Source: Spongiimicrobium salis
Lineage (GTDB): Bacteria; Bacteroidota; Bacteroidia; Flavobacteriales; Flavobacteriaceae
Length of the DNA: 64,000 bases
Direction: 5' to 3'
Assembly (NCBI RefSeq): GCF_043678055.1
Contig: NZ_JBHEQA010000002.1
Coordinates: 868,001 to 932,000, forward strand
Notes under the pieces: generated by a model
The model's input: only the letters and a program-made list of their open reading frames with translations
Told to the model about the DNA's origin: nothing
Databases searched by the model: none
In this document: in pieces, positions 27,113 through 36,119 of the stretch
Layout: each line of letters begins with the position of its first letter
Numbering within the stretch: position 1 is the stretch's first letter
Made by a program: the position numbers and the translations under genes

Positions 27113-27793
27113 ATGAAGAACAAACCCTATATCGCTGAATTTTTTGGAACCTTTGCCATGGTTTTTTGTGGAACGGGAGCAATGACCATCAATGAAATCA
27201 CCGGAGGAAGTGTTACCGGAGTGGGAATTGGTATCACATGGGGTTTCATTGTAATAGCAATGATCTATGCATTTGGAGATATTTCCGGTGCCCATTTTAA
27301 TCCAGCAGTTACCTTGGCCTTCGCTTTTGCCAAGAAATTTTCATGGAAAAAAGTCCCGGTTTATATTCTTATCCAATGTCTCGGTGCCCTTGTAGCCAGT
27401 GCCGTTTTATGGTTTCTTTTTCCGGAAAGTGAATGGTTGGGGGGAACCCAACCGTCCGTAGCCCCATACTTTCCTCCCTACAAGGCCTTTATTTTGGAGA
27501 TTTTACTGACTTTTTTCTTGATGTTGGTCATCATTAATGTTTCTACTGGTGCCAAGGAAATAGGAATTATCGCTGGTTTGGCAATTGGTGGAGTGGTCAT
27601 GCTGGAGGCTATATTTGCCGGTCCAATGACCAATGCCTCCATGAACCCTGCACGGTCTCTTGGTCCTGCCCTAATTTCCGGGCATCTTGAAAATCTATGG
27701 CTATATCTCAGCGCTCCTTTCATTGGAGCTATTTTAGCCGTAATTAGTTGTAGGTTGGTAAAAGACGAAAATTGCTGCAATGATGACTGTTAA
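27113..27793 (+). CDS. Aquaporin / major intrinsic protein
   Basis: A 226-residue MIP channel with six helices and both NPA boxes, HFNPAVTLAF (first) and SMNPARSLGP (second). The C-terminus is Cys-rich (ENCCNDDC). It conducts water and possibly small uncharged solutes such as glycerol; pore residues were not enough to decide. Start at the ATG at 27113, since the longer frame opens with a TTG upstream of the likely -7 element. It is monocistronic and divergent from the propeller protein gene. Confidence 0.92.
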   Translation: MKNKPYIAEFFGTFAMVFCGTGAMTINEITGGSVTGVGIGITWGFIVIAMIYAFGDISGAHFNPAVTLAFAFAKKFSWKKVPVYILIQCLGALVASAVLWFLFPESEWLGGTQPSVAPYFPPYKAFILEILLTFFLMLVIINVSTGAKEIGIIAGLAIGGVVMLEAIFAGPMTNASMNPARSLGPALISGHLENLWLYLSAPFIGAILAVISCRLVKDENCCNDDC

Positions 27794-27840
27794 GAGCCCA
27801 AAGTAATCCTTTTTTTAATTTTGTTTATTTTTTTTAGTTT

Positions 27841-27868
27841 TTTGTTAAACAAAATCGTGCTATTTTTG
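27841..27868 (+). promoter_or_regulatory. Promoter of the SRPBCC-photolyase unit
   Basis: TTTG, 16 bases, TATTTTTG, 14 bases before the ATG. The spacing is shorter than the usual 19, so this is tentative. Confidence 0.45.
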
Positions 27869-27882
27869 TAAAAACAGATAGC

Positions 27883-28380
27883 ATGAAATTGTATCAATTG
27901 CATTCCAAACAGGCCTTGCCCATTTCCAAGGAAAAAGCTTGGGGTTTCCTTTCCAGTCCCAAAAACCTTCAAGTTATTACTCCGGACCATATGGGGTTTC
28001 ATATTTTATCCGGGGCCGACCGCCCGATGTATCCTGGGCAAATTATTCAGTATAAAGTATCTCCTTTCCCAGGCTTCACCACAAAATGGGTCACCGAAAT
28101 CACGCATGTAAAAGAAGGAAGTTATTTTGTGGATGAGCAGCGATTTGGCCCCTATGCGCTCTGGCATCACAAACATTTTATTAAAGAAATTGATGGAGGT
28201 ATAGAAATGGAAGATCTTATTGATTATAAAATTCCAATGGGGATTCTAGGACAATTGGCACATCCTTTCCTTGTAAAAAAACAACTTCTTAAAATATTTC
28301 AATATCGGGAAAAGCAACTTAGCAGTTTGTTTGGAGAAATAGAAGGCATTCCCAATCATTTCAGTTTAAAATCTATTTAA
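27883..28380 (+). CDS. SRPBCC-fold (polyketide cyclase-like) ligand-binding protein
   Basis: A 165-residue helix-grip protein. Visible family traits: KEKAWGFLSSPKNLQVITPDHMGF at the N-terminus, GQIIQYKVSPFPGFTTKWVTEI, and DYKIPMGILGQLAHPFLVKKQL at the C-terminus. The fold binds hydrophobic ligands; the ligand is unknown. It begins an uninterrupted forward run and lies 10 bases before the photolyase gene. SRPBCC genes recur next to photolyase genes in Bacteroidota and other bacteria, which hints at a light or DNA-repair connection. Confidence 0.85.
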   Translation: MKLYQLHSKQALPISKEKAWGFLSSPKNLQVITPDHMGFHILSGADRPMYPGQIIQYKVSPFPGFTTKWVTEITHVKEGSYFVDEQRFGPYALWHHKHFIKEIDGGIEMEDLIDYKIPMGILGQLAHPFLVKKQLLKIFQYREKQLSSLFGEIEGIPNHFSLKSI

Positions 28381-28390
28381 GTATTCCCCT

Positions 28391-29704
28391 ATGACGACAA
28401 AAGAGCAGTTGGTAATTTTTTGGTTTCGCAGAGATCTACGCTTGGAAGATAATGCTGGTCTATCCGCCGCTTTAGCACATGGTTTACCGGTTTTGCCCCT
28501 CTTTATCTTTGATACAGAAATTCTGGATAAATTGCCCAAAGACGATGCTAGGGTCCATTTCATTTACCAGACCTTAAAGAGGATGCGCAAAGAACTGCAG
28601 GAAAATTATGGAAGTAGTATTGCACTCTATCATGGCAGCCCCATGACAATATTTGAAAAAATCATACAGAACTATACGGTCGAGGCCGTATATACCAACC
28701 ACGATTATGAGCCCTATGCGCAGAAAAGGGACACTTCAATAGCTACATTCCTTCAGACAAGGAATATTGCCTTCAACACCTTTAAAGATCAAGTCATTTT
28801 CGAAAAGGATGAAGTTTGTAAAGACAATGGTACTCCTTATGTGGTATATACCCCATTCATGCGAAAATGGAAGACCATTTTTAATGCCAATCATTGCAAA
28901 TCCTACACGGTTCCTTTCTCTAGGGAAAACTTGATCCAAGATCTACAATTGCCCGATATTCAATTATCTGAACTCGGTTTTGTGCCTTCCTCTATACAAA
29001 TCCCCCCCTACCATGTTACTGCAGGCTTCATTGAAAATTATGAAAAAACCCGAGACTATCCGGCACTTAAACAGGGGACTTCGAGATTGGGAATACACCT
29101 CCGTTTTGGTACGGTATCTATTAGGGCTATGGTACAAAGGGCCATTAAGACTAAAAATGAAATTTTTTGGAACGAATTGATTTGGAGGGAATTCTTTATG
29201 CAAATCCTTTGGCATTTTCCTCATACCATAAACAAGGCTTTTAGATCAAAGTACGATCGCATTGCATGGCGAAATCATCCTCAGGAATTTGAAGCCTGGA
29301 AAAATGGACAAACGGGATACCCTTTGGTAGATGCCGGAATGCGCGAATTAAATACTACCGGACATATGCACAATAGAGTGCGTATGCTTGTGGCGAGTTT
29401 TCTGTGTAAGCATTTATTAATCGATTGGCGTTGGGGAGAAGCCTATTTTGCCGAGAAGTTGTTGGATTATGAATTGAGCAGTAATGTAGGGAATTGGCAA
29501 TGGGCCGCTGGAAGTGGCGTTGATGCCGCCCCCTATTTTAGAATCTTCAATCCTTTGACTCAAATCGATAAGTTTGACAAAGAAAAGACCTATGTAAATA
29601 CATGGGTTCCCGAATTACAGGAACTCCACTATCCCTCCCCCATAGTAAACCATAAAATGGCTCGTGAACGTTGTTTAAAAGTCTATAAGACTGCTGTGGG
29701 TTAG
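28391..29704 (+). CDS. Deoxyribodipyrimidine photolyase / cryptochrome family
   Basis: A 437-residue flavoprotein of the photolyase/cryptochrome family. The N-terminal antenna-binding domain starts FWFRRDLRLEDNAGL, and the FAD-binding domain has FWNELIWREFF, RNHPQEFEAWKNGQTGYPLVDAGMRELNTTG and WRWGEAYFAEKLLDYELSSNVGNWQW, which include the Trp residues of the electron-transfer chain. It most likely repairs UV-induced cyclobutane dimers with blue light. The class I CPD type fits best but a photoreceptor role is not excluded. Confidence 0.93.
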   Translation: MTTKEQLVIFWFRRDLRLEDNAGLSAALAHGLPVLPLFIFDTEILDKLPKDDARVHFIYQTLKRMRKELQENYGSSIALYHGSPMTIFEKIIQNYTVEAVYTNHDYEPYAQKRDTSIATFLQTRNIAFNTFKDQVIFEKDEVCKDNGTPYVVYTPFMRKWKTIFNANHCKSYTVPFSRENLIQDLQLPDIQLSELGFVPSSIQIPPYHVTAGFIENYEKTRDYPALKQGTSRLGIHLRFGTVSIRAMVQRAIKTKNEIFWNELIWREFFMQILWHFPHTINKAFRSKYDRIAWRNHPQEFEAWKNGQTGYPLVDAGMRELNTTGHMHNRVRMLVASFLCKHLLIDWRWGEAYFAEKLLDYELSSNVGNWQWAAGSGVDAAPYFRIFNPLTQIDKFDKEKTYVNTWVPELQELHYPSPIVNHKMARERCLKVYKTAVG

Positions 29705-29744
29705 TGGCTTTTTAGTATATTTAGGTCTTATCTGCCTAAAGAAC

Positions 29745-30173
29745 ATGTCCAAAAATAAAACAAGACCGAATACCAATTCAGTAGGTGCATTTCTGGATAC
29801 TATTGAAAATCCCATTAAAAGGAAGGATTGTAATACGCTATTGGATCTCTTCAAAGAAATAACTAATCATCCACCTATGATGTGGGGTGGCAGTATCATT
29901 GGTTTTGGTTCTTATCATTATGTATATGACTCAGGAAGGGAAGGCGATATGTTCCTCACAGGCTTTTCCCCAAGAAAACAAAATATCTCCATTTATATCA
30001 TGGCCGGCTTTAAACGCTATGGTGAGCTCATGGAAACTTTAGGTCCCCATAAAACCGGGAAATCATGTCTTTATGTCAAACGACTAGCCGATGTTAATGC
30101 AGACGTGCTTCAATCCCTGATTCAACTATCCTACAATCATATGAACGAAAAATACAATTTAAAAACCAACTAA
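29745..30173 (+). CDS. DUF1801 (YdhG-like) protein
   Basis: A 142-residue single-domain protein. Family signatures: LLDLFKEITNHPPMMWGGSIIGFG and DMFLTGFSPRKQNISIYI, ending in a helical segment. DUF1801 folds are small alpha/beta domains of unknown function. It begins 40 bases after the photolyase stop and ends 2 bases before the amidohydrolase ATG. Confidence 0.87.
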   Translation: MSKNKTRPNTNSVGAFLDTIENPIKRKDCNTLLDLFKEITNHPPMMWGGSIIGFGSYHYVYDSGREGDMFLTGFSPRKQNISIYIMAGFKRYGELMETLGPHKTGKSCLYVKRLADVNADVLQSLIQLSYNHMNEKYNLKTN

Positions 30174-30175
30174 AA

Positions 30176-31606
30176 ATGAAAAATACAATACTTCTGGTCC
30201 TGGTGTTACTTGTATCGGTATCACTCCCTGCCCAAAAAATGAACAAGAATAAAAAAGCTGCCATAGCTTCTGTGGAAAAACATAAAGCAGCACTCGTACG
30301 TCTAAGCGATTCTATTTGGTCTTTGGCGGAAACGGCTTTTGAAGAAGATCTTTCTTCCAAAGTATTGGCAGATTATGCAGAAAAGAATGGCTTTATGGTA
30401 GAAAGGGGTGTTGCCGGAATGCCTACAGCCTTTGTAGCTTCCTATGGATCTGGACAACCCGTTATAAGCGTTTTGGGGGAATTTGATGCACTTCCCGGGC
30501 TTTCACAAAAAACAGTACCCACTAAAAATCCATTACAGGAAGATGCCGCTGGCCATGGTTGCGGGCATAACCTTTTTGGCGTTGGAAGCTTGGGTGCTGC
30601 CATCGCTGCGAAAGAACTTATAGAGGCAGGAAAATTAAAAGGAACCGTCAAATTCTTTGGGACTCCTTCAGAGGAAAAGTTTTTCGGCAAAATATGGATG
30701 GTACGGGATGGTTTATGGAATGGTGTGGATGTCAACCTAAGTTGGCACCCAAGTGCCAGTACTAAGGCCGATGTACAAAGTTCGTTGGCTTTAGTAGATT
30801 TTAAAGTAGAGTTTTTTGGACAGGCGGCCCATGCCTCCGCGGATCCTTGGAATGGGCGCAGTGCATCGGATGCCCTTGAATTATATACCACTGGAATCAA
30901 TTATTATAGGGAACATATAAAACCAACGGTTCGTATACATTACCACATACAGGACGGAGGGCAGGTCGTAAACGTGGTCCCGGATTATTCAAAACTATGG
31001 GTAAGGGTTCGTGATACCAAAAGAAGTGGTATGCTACCGGTTTATGAACAAGTCAAGAAAATGGCAGAAGGGGCAGCCATCATGGCCAATGTAGATTATA
31101 AAATTTCATTAATATCGGGAATCTACGAAGTACTCGTCAATCGTTCCGGGGGAGAAATCATGCAAAAGAACTTAGAACTCTTGGGGCCAATCACCTACAC
31201 GGAAGAAGAAACCGCCTTTGGAAAGAAAATACAAGAAGTTACAGGAAAGCCCCAAGTAGGCATGGATAGTACGATAAATCCATTGGAAGATACCAAAGAA
31301 CATCCCGGTGGAGGCTCTACAGATGTTGGGGATGTCAGTTGGAATGTTGCCAACATTAATTTGGGTGTTACTACGGCCCCCAAAGACACGCCATGGCACT
31401 CTTGGGCTGTGGTTGCCTGCGGCGGAATGAGTATTGGCCACAAGGGGATGACCTATGCCGCAAAGGCCATGGGGATGACCATGGTAGACCTTTTTGAGAA
31501 TCCCAAATTGGTTCAGAAAGTAAAAGATGAATATGTGCAGCGTAAAGGGAATGAAAAATATGAAGCTATTGTCCCTGAAGGCCCCCCACCGATCAATCAA
31601 AAATAA
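30176..31606 (+). CDS. Exported M20-family amidohydrolase (AbgB/aminobenzoyl-glutamate hydrolase-like)
   Basis: A 476-residue zinc hydrolase. A signal peptide (MKNTILLVLVLLVSVSLPAQ) sends it to the periplasm, in contrast to cytoplasmic AbgB. Metal site residues lie in GHGCGHNLFG and in the later EFDALPGLSQK and GTPSEEKFFGK segments; the dimerisation insertion runs ~200-320. It belongs to the M20D group that cleaves amide bonds of N-acyl amino acids or p-aminobenzoyl-glutamate. The natural substrate is uncertain. The last codon is immediately followed by the next gene's start codon. Confidence 0.9.
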   Translation: MKNTILLVLVLLVSVSLPAQKMNKNKKAAIASVEKHKAALVRLSDSIWSLAETAFEEDLSSKVLADYAEKNGFMVERGVAGMPTAFVASYGSGQPVISVLGEFDALPGLSQKTVPTKNPLQEDAAGHGCGHNLFGVGSLGAAIAAKELIEAGKLKGTVKFFGTPSEEKFFGKIWMVRDGLWNGVDVNLSWHPSASTKADVQSSLALVDFKVEFFGQAAHASADPWNGRSASDALELYTTGINYYREHIKPTVRIHYHIQDGGQVVNVVPDYSKLWVRVRDTKRSGMLPVYEQVKKMAEGAAIMANVDYKISLISGIYEVLVNRSGGEIMQKNLELLGPITYTEEETAFGKKIQEVTGKPQVGMDSTINPLEDTKEHPGGGSTDVGDVSWNVANINLGVTTAPKDTPWHSWAVVACGGMSIGHKGMTYAAKAMGMTMVDLFENPKLVQKVKDEYVQRKGNEKYEAIVPEGPPPINQK

Positions 31607-32041
31607 TTGTTAGGAAGTCACGCACAGAAATCCGTTCGCATAGCCCGTATTCAGGCAGAATTGACCTGGTCCATACGTCAGCAGGTGATGTGGCCCAATA
31701 AACCTTTGGAGTATGTACAATTGCCCAAAGACCCAGAAGGGATGCATTATGGTTTCTTTCTGGATATGGATTTAGTGGCAGTGGTTTCCTTATTTATTGT
31801 GAATGGTGAGGCGCAATTTAGAAAATTTGCCACCTTAAAAGAGCAACAACATCAAGGATATGGTACGCAATTACTTTCGCATATCATGATGGTGGCCCGT
31901 AAAAATCATATCGATCGCATTTGGTGCAATGCCAGGGTGGAAAAAGTTCATTTTTATCAAAAATTCGGTTTAAAAAAAACCAAAACTACATTTTCAAAAG
32001 GAGGTCATAATTATATCATAATGGAGCGCTTATTTCCTTAG
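31607..32041 (+). CDS. GNAT-family N-acetyltransferase
   Basis: A 144-residue acetyltransferase. The acetyl-CoA binding motif is QQHQGYGTQLLSHIM and the substrate-side WNARVEKVHFYQKFGL completes the fold. No ATG or GTG is available at the N-terminus; the TTG at 31607 abuts the preceding stop codon TAA, and the conserved region QAELTWSIRQQVMWPN shows translation must begin near there. Likely translationally coupled to the amidohydrolase. Substrate unknown. Confidence 0.82.
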   Translation: MLGSHAQKSVRIARIQAELTWSIRQQVMWPNKPLEYVQLPKDPEGMHYGFFLDMDLVAVVSLFIVNGEAQFRKFATLKEQQHQGYGTQLLSHIMMVARKNHIDRIWCNARVEKVHFYQKFGLKKTKTTFSKGGHNYIIMERLFP

Positions 32042-32091
32042 AAAAACTAGTTTTTAGGTATCTTGCAGAAGACAAAAAATCATACATTAAA

Positions 32092-32535
32092 ATGAAAAAA
32101 TTAATAGCAGCATCCCTTTTTATTTATACCCTAACACTACCTGCCCAATCCTTTAACTTTAAATATGATCATTTTTCCATGGTCGTTGATGATGTTGATA
32201 GAAGTGCTGCATTCTATGGTGAGGTGCTCAATTTAAAAGAAACACCGCATCCGGATAATTCGCCGGGATTTCGATGGTTTATTGTCAATGGAAATTCGCA
32301 GATACACTTGATCCAGAAGGAATTTACGCCCTTTGAAAAGAACAAATCCATGCATCTCTGTCTGGCCACTGAAAACCTGGATGCCTTTATTGCGCATTTA
32401 AAAAAGAAGGGAGTTGTATTCTATGACTGGCCGGGCAAAAAGAATAGTATTACAAATAGGTCCGATGGGGTAAAGCAAATTTATATCCAGGATCCAGATG
32501 GTTATTGGGTAGAGGTCAATGATGCCCAGCATTAA
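32092..32535 (+). CDS. Exported VOC-family (glyoxalase-like) protein
   Basis: A 147-residue protein with a signal peptide (MKKLIAASLFIYTLTLPAQS) followed by a vicinal-oxygen-chelate domain: DHFSMVVDDVDRSAAFYGEVL in the first beta-alpha-beta-beta-beta unit and MHLCLATENLDAFIAHL, QDPDGYWVEVN in the second. The conserved His (DHFSM), His (LCLA region) and Glu (VEVN) are consistent with a metal site. Periplasmic VOC proteins are uncommon; the substrate is unknown. Confidence 0.82.
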   Translation: MKKLIAASLFIYTLTLPAQSFNFKYDHFSMVVDDVDRSAAFYGEVLNLKETPHPDNSPGFRWFIVNGNSQIHLIQKEFTPFEKNKSMHLCLATENLDAFIAHLKKKGVVFYDWPGKKNSITNRSDGVKQIYIQDPDGYWVEVNDAQH

Positions 32536-32569
32536 ATAGGCTTCCATTTTAATTTTAAAGCTTTGAATA

Positions 32570-33562
32570 ATGGCAGTAAAAGAAATTTTTCAATTGGGTT
32601 TTCCATGGCAGACGCAGGACCCCTTTTTATTTTGCGTATATCATTTAGATCATTATCCTAAAGGCAACGCACAAATGGGGCCGGTTGCTTCCTTAGAAGG
32701 GCGGAATTTAGGAAACGATTTCACTATCAAAGATGGTTGGAGAATGTATCACGGACAGACCGTTCCTGGTTTCCCTTCACATCCACATAGAGGTTTTGAA
32801 ACCGTAACCATTGTGAATAAGGGATTTTGCGACCATTCTGATTCTTTAGGGGCTGCCGGCAGATTTGGCGAAGGTGACGTTCAATGGATGACTGCAGGCC
32901 GCGGCGTGCAACATTCTGAGATGTTCCCCTTATTGAAAAAAGAGGAGAACAATCCTTTAGAGCTTTTTCAAATTTGGCTCAACTTACCTAAAGCAAATAA
33001 ATTTGTAGATCCACATTTTGCCATGCTCTGGCACGAGGACATTCCTGTGATTTCTAAGGATGGCGTAACCATAAAAGTCATCGCTGGCAAATATGAAAAT
33101 ACTGCGGCCCCAGATCCCGCACCAAACTCCTGGGCCGCTAATTTAGATCATGAAGTAGCCATATGGAATATTCATGTAGATGCCAATACCAGTTTCTCCT
33201 TGCCCAAAGCCAATTCTGACGTCAACAGAACTTTGTATTACTATGAGGGCAATGAAATTGGTATCAATGGACAAAGCTTAGCTCCCAATCATGGAATAGC
33301 CCTAGATGCTGAGGCGTCTTTCTCATTTACGAACGGGGCTGCTCCTTCTCACTTTCTGCTATTACAGGGAAAACCTATAAAAGAGCCTGTTGCAAAATAT
33401 GGGCCTTTTGTCATGAATACGGATAAGGAAATCCAACAAGCCATGCAAGAGTATCGACTCACGCAATTTGGTGGATGGCCCTGGCCACATGCGGATAATG
33501 TACATGATCGGGAAAAAGGACGGTTTGCCAAGTATCCCGATGGGACATTAGTGGAAAAATAG
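32570..33562 (+). CDS. Pirin-family protein
   Basis: A 330-residue bicupin. The N-terminal cupin carries the metal site HPHRGFETVTIV, CDHSDSLG and VQHSEMFP, the pattern for Fe binding (three His and a Glu) as in YhhW quercetinase-type pirins. The C-terminal cupin follows at ~190-300. Pirins act as redox-sensitive regulators or quercetin 2,3-dioxygenases; the role here is unknown. It ends the forward run, followed by a bidirectional terminator. Confidence 0.9.
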   Translation: MAVKEIFQLGFPWQTQDPFLFCVYHLDHYPKGNAQMGPVASLEGRNLGNDFTIKDGWRMYHGQTVPGFPSHPHRGFETVTIVNKGFCDHSDSLGAAGRFGEGDVQWMTAGRGVQHSEMFPLLKKEENNPLELFQIWLNLPKANKFVDPHFAMLWHEDIPVISKDGVTIKVIAGKYENTAAPDPAPNSWAANLDHEVAIWNIHVDANTSFSLPKANSDVNRTLYYYEGNEIGINGQSLAPNHGIALDAEASFSFTNGAAPSHFLLLQGKPIKEPVAKYGPFVMNTDKEIQQAMQEYRLTQFGGWPWPHADNVHDREKGRFAKYPDGTLVEK

Positions 33563-33621
33563 TTCTTTATAATCGGCCCAAATCATGATAGTAGTTCCCT
33601 TGGGCAGCAACTAGCAAGCAT

Positions 33622-33652
33622 AAAAAAATCGTTCAAATATGAACGATTTTTT
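33622..33652. terminator. Bidirectional terminator between pirin and murA
   Basis: Stem AAAAATCGTTC / GAACGATTTTT with loop AAATAT between the two convergent genes. Confidence 0.9.
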
Positions 33653-33677
33653 ATCACAAAAGGTTTTATCTGGGTCC

Positions 33678-34985
33678 CTATACCCTAATAATATTAGCTC
33701 CGATTGCTCTTAAACGAGTATCAATGTCCTCATAACCCCGATCAATTTGTTCGATATTATGTATGGTAGAAGTCCCTTTTGCGGACAAGGCCGCAATCAA
33801 TAGGGAAACTCCTGCTCTAATATCGGGAGATACCATGGTAGTCGCTTTTAAGGTAGACTTAAAATTATGTCCCATAACGGTAGCCCTATGTGGGTCGCAC
33901 AAAATGATTTTGGCTCCCATATCGATCAATTTATCTACAAAAAACAAGCGGCTCTCAAACATTTTCTGGTGAATGAGCACTTCTCCTTTGGCTTGGGTAG
34001 CCACTACAAGAATAATACTGAGCAGATCCGGAGTTAAACCGGGCCAGGGCGCATCAGAAATCGTCAATATAGAACCGTCAATATAATTTTGTATCTCGTA
34101 GCCATCTTTATGCTCGGGAATATAAATGTCATCCCCACGACGTTCTAGTTGAATTCCCAATTTCTTAAAGGTAGTTGGAATCTGACCAAGGTCATTCCAA
34201 CTTACATTCTTTATGGTCAATTCGCTTCGCGTCATCGCTGCCAGGCCAATCCAACTTCCTATTTCGATCATATCTGGAAGCATGGTATGTTCGGTTCCGC
34301 CAAGTTCATCCACGCCTTCAATAGTAAGTAGATTGGAACCTACACCTGATATTTTGGCCCCCATTCTATTGAGCATCTTGCACAATTGCTGTAGATAAGG
34401 CTCACAAGCGGCATTATAGATGGTTGTTGTACCTTCGGCCAATACGGCAGCCATCACAATATTGGCTGTTCCTGTTACCGAAGCTTCATCGAGAAGCATA
34501 TAGGTGCCTTTTAATTTTTTTGCCTCTACCCCGTAGAAATACTCTTCTTTATTGTATCTGAACTTGGCTCCCAAATTGATAAATCCTTCAAAGTGGGTAT
34601 CCAGACGTCTACGCCCAATCTTATCACCTCCAGGTTTGGGAATGTATCCTTTTCCAAAACGGGCCAATAAAGGCCCCACGAGCATGATAGAACCTCTTAG
34701 GCCCCTACCATCTTGCTTGAACTGATCGGATTGCAAATAATCCAGGTTAATATCATCCGCTTTAAATGTATATGAACCCTTTCCCTTCTTTTGGATCTTG
34801 ACACCCAAATCTTCCAATAAAGAAATCAATTTATTGACGTCAACGATATCAGGAATATTGTTAATGGTGACTTCTTCAGGGGTTAATAGTACAGCACATA
34901 AAATCTGTAATGCTTCATTTTTAGCCCCTTGTGGTGTGATCTCCCCGCTTAAATGTAGACCCCCTTCAATTTTAAATGTTCCCAT
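33678..34985 (-). CDS. murA: UDP-N-acetylglucosamine 1-carboxyvinyltransferase MurA
   Basis: A 435-residue enolpyruvyl transferase that adds PEP to UDP-GlcNAc, the first committed step of peptidoglycan synthesis. Hallmarks: GALKNEALQ-like GAKNEALQI at 20-28, RGSIMLVGPLLARFG and DMIEIGSWIGLAAMTRS. The loop normally PGGCxIG reads PGGDKIG, so Asp121 replaces the catalytic/fosfomycin-reactive cysteine. An Asp at this site occurs in mycobacteria and chlamydiae and makes the enzyme naturally insensitive to fosfomycin. It is preceded by DUF4290 with a gap of 15 bases, probably one unit. Confidence 0.96.
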   Translation of the reverse strand: MGTFKIEGGLHLSGEITPQGAKNEALQILCAVLLTPEEVTINNIPDIVDVNKLISLLEDLGVKIQKKGKGSYTFKADDINLDYLQSDQFKQDGRGLRGSIMLVGPLLARFGKGYIPKPGGDKIGRRRLDTHFEGFINLGAKFRYNKEEYFYGVEAKKLKGTYMLLDEASVTGTANIVMAAVLAEGTTTIYNAACEPYLQQLCKMLNRMGAKISGVGSNLLTIEGVDELGGTEHTMLPDMIEIGSWIGLAAMTRSELTIKNVSWNDLGQIPTTFKKLGIQLERRGDDIYIPEHKDGYEIQNYIDGSILTISDAPWPGLTPDLLSIILVVATQAKGEVLIHQKMFESRLFFVDKLIDMGAKIILCDPHRATVMGHNFKSTLKATTMVSPDIRAGVSLLIAALSAKGTSTIHNIEQIDRGYEDIDTRLRAIGANIIRV

Positions 34986-35000
34986 GTAGGATAGAAAAAA

Positions 35001-35657
35001 TTAGTACCGTTTCTTATTACGATTATTATTGTTTCTAGAATTCTTTTTTCCGCTATTGTTCCAATTGGATTTTGCTGGCTTATTTTTAAGAAATTGACCA
35101 CTATCTGTAAGGTTCTCCCCTCCAGAAGCCAAATCAATCTTCCCTTCACTAAGTTCGTAAAGGTGTTTAAAAATAGTGCTGTCATCAACAACATCCTTAT
35201 TCCAATTGAGGTAGCATTTTTTCATATGATTGGCAATGGCATATTCCAAGCCATCGCGCATATCTCCTTCTTCCCATTTTATGGCAACATCGATCATCTT
35301 TTTGATGTTGTTCCCATAGAAACGGTATTTTGGAAAATTCTGAGGATATTCCAAGGGTTCAGGGCGTTCCTGTAACATCTCCTTGGTGGTAATAGGAAAG
35401 GGGGAATCCACATCCAATTTAAAATCGGACATGATAAACAACTGATCCCATAATTTGTGCTGAAAATCGGGCACATCCCTCAAGTGGGGTTGAAGATTTC
35501 CCATTACGCTAATAATAGCCTTTGCAATCTTATTGCGTTCTTCTCTTTCGGGAATGGAAACCGCATGATCCACCATCTTTTGGAAATGACGACCGTATTC
35601 TGGAATAATAAGTTTTGTACGCTCAGTATTGTACTGTAAGTTTTCGACTAGATTCAA
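35001..35657 (-). CDS. DUF4290 protein
   Basis: A 218-residue protein of a Bacteroidota-specific family of unknown function. The signatures NTERTKLIIPEYGRHFQKMV and DFQHKLWDQLFIMSDF are present; the C-terminal 40 residues are a Lys/Asn/Arg-rich tail (KKNSRNNNNRNKKRY). The start appears to be TTG at 35657: there is no suitable ATG and the conserved N-terminal sequence begins within a few codons. It is cotranscribed with murA, suggesting an envelope link, but no activity is known. Confidence 0.87.
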   Translation of the reverse strand: MNLVENLQYNTERTKLIIPEYGRHFQKMVDHAVSIPEREERNKIAKAIISVMGNLQPHLRDVPDFQHKLWDQLFIMSDFKLDVDSPFPITTKEMLQERPEPLEYPQNFPKYRFYGNNIKKMIDVAIKWEEGDMRDGLEYAIANHMKKCYLNWNKDVVDDSTIFKHLYELSEGKIDLASGGENLTDSGQFLKNKPAKSNWNNSGKKNSRNNNNRNKKRY

Positions 35658-35742
35658 ACTAAAAAATTTTGCTTATGAGTTTAGATAAAAGGAAGTATCT
35701 GTAAAAGCTGCAAATTAAGAAATTTATGCTACAAATGCTACT

Positions 35743-36030
35743 TTATAATGATATAACCCCTTCAATTTTACCAACTTCTTGGTACTTGGCAATGACTGCA
35801 TCCGGGTTTTTTAAGTTTACGGTAATGGAAATACTGGTGTATTTTCCATTCTTGGATTGCTTGGATTCAATAACAGCCCCGGTATTATCGAACACTTTAT
35901 TGATCAAATCAATCTTGTTTGTAGCCGTAGGAACTATAAATTTATAGAGATAATTGGATGGCCATGTATTGCTTTGCTCTAATTGTTCTTTGAGCCTTGC
36001 ATAAAATTCACTTGATTTTTCTTGATCCAT
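35743..36030 (-). CDS. DUF493 (YbeD-like) family protein
   Basis: A 95-residue protein with the ferredoxin-like fold of the DUF493/YbeD family: YKFIVPTATNKIDLINKVF, GKYTSISITVNLKNPDAVIAKYQ. Such small regulatory-like domains resemble ACT domains; the role in Bacteroidota is unknown. Monocistronic and divergent from the ATPase gene. Confidence 0.87.
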   Translation of the reverse strand: MDQEKSSEFYARLKEQLEQSNTWPSNYLYKFIVPTATNKIDLINKVFDNTGAVIESKQSKNGKYTSISITVNLKNPDAVIAKYQEVGKIEGVISL

Positions 36031-36044
36031 GAATGCATTTTTTG

Positions 36045-36052
36045 CAAATATA
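36045..36052 (-). promoter_or_regulatory. -7 element of the DUF493 gene
   Basis: Reverse strand TATATTTG, an exact TAnnTTTG, 14 bases before the ATG; the -33 box is weak. Confidence 0.5.
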
Positions 36053-36092
36053 GCCTTTCAATCCTAATTTTTATATCTAGTAGGGATTTCCT

Positions 36093-36100
36093 TAACTTTG
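36093..36100 (+). promoter_or_regulatory. -7 element of the ATPase-recQ-fmt unit
   Basis: TAACTTTG, 19 bases before the TTG start codon; a T-rich stretch stands in for the -33 box. Confidence 0.5.
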
Positions 36101-36119
36101 CTTATCATAAACATATACT

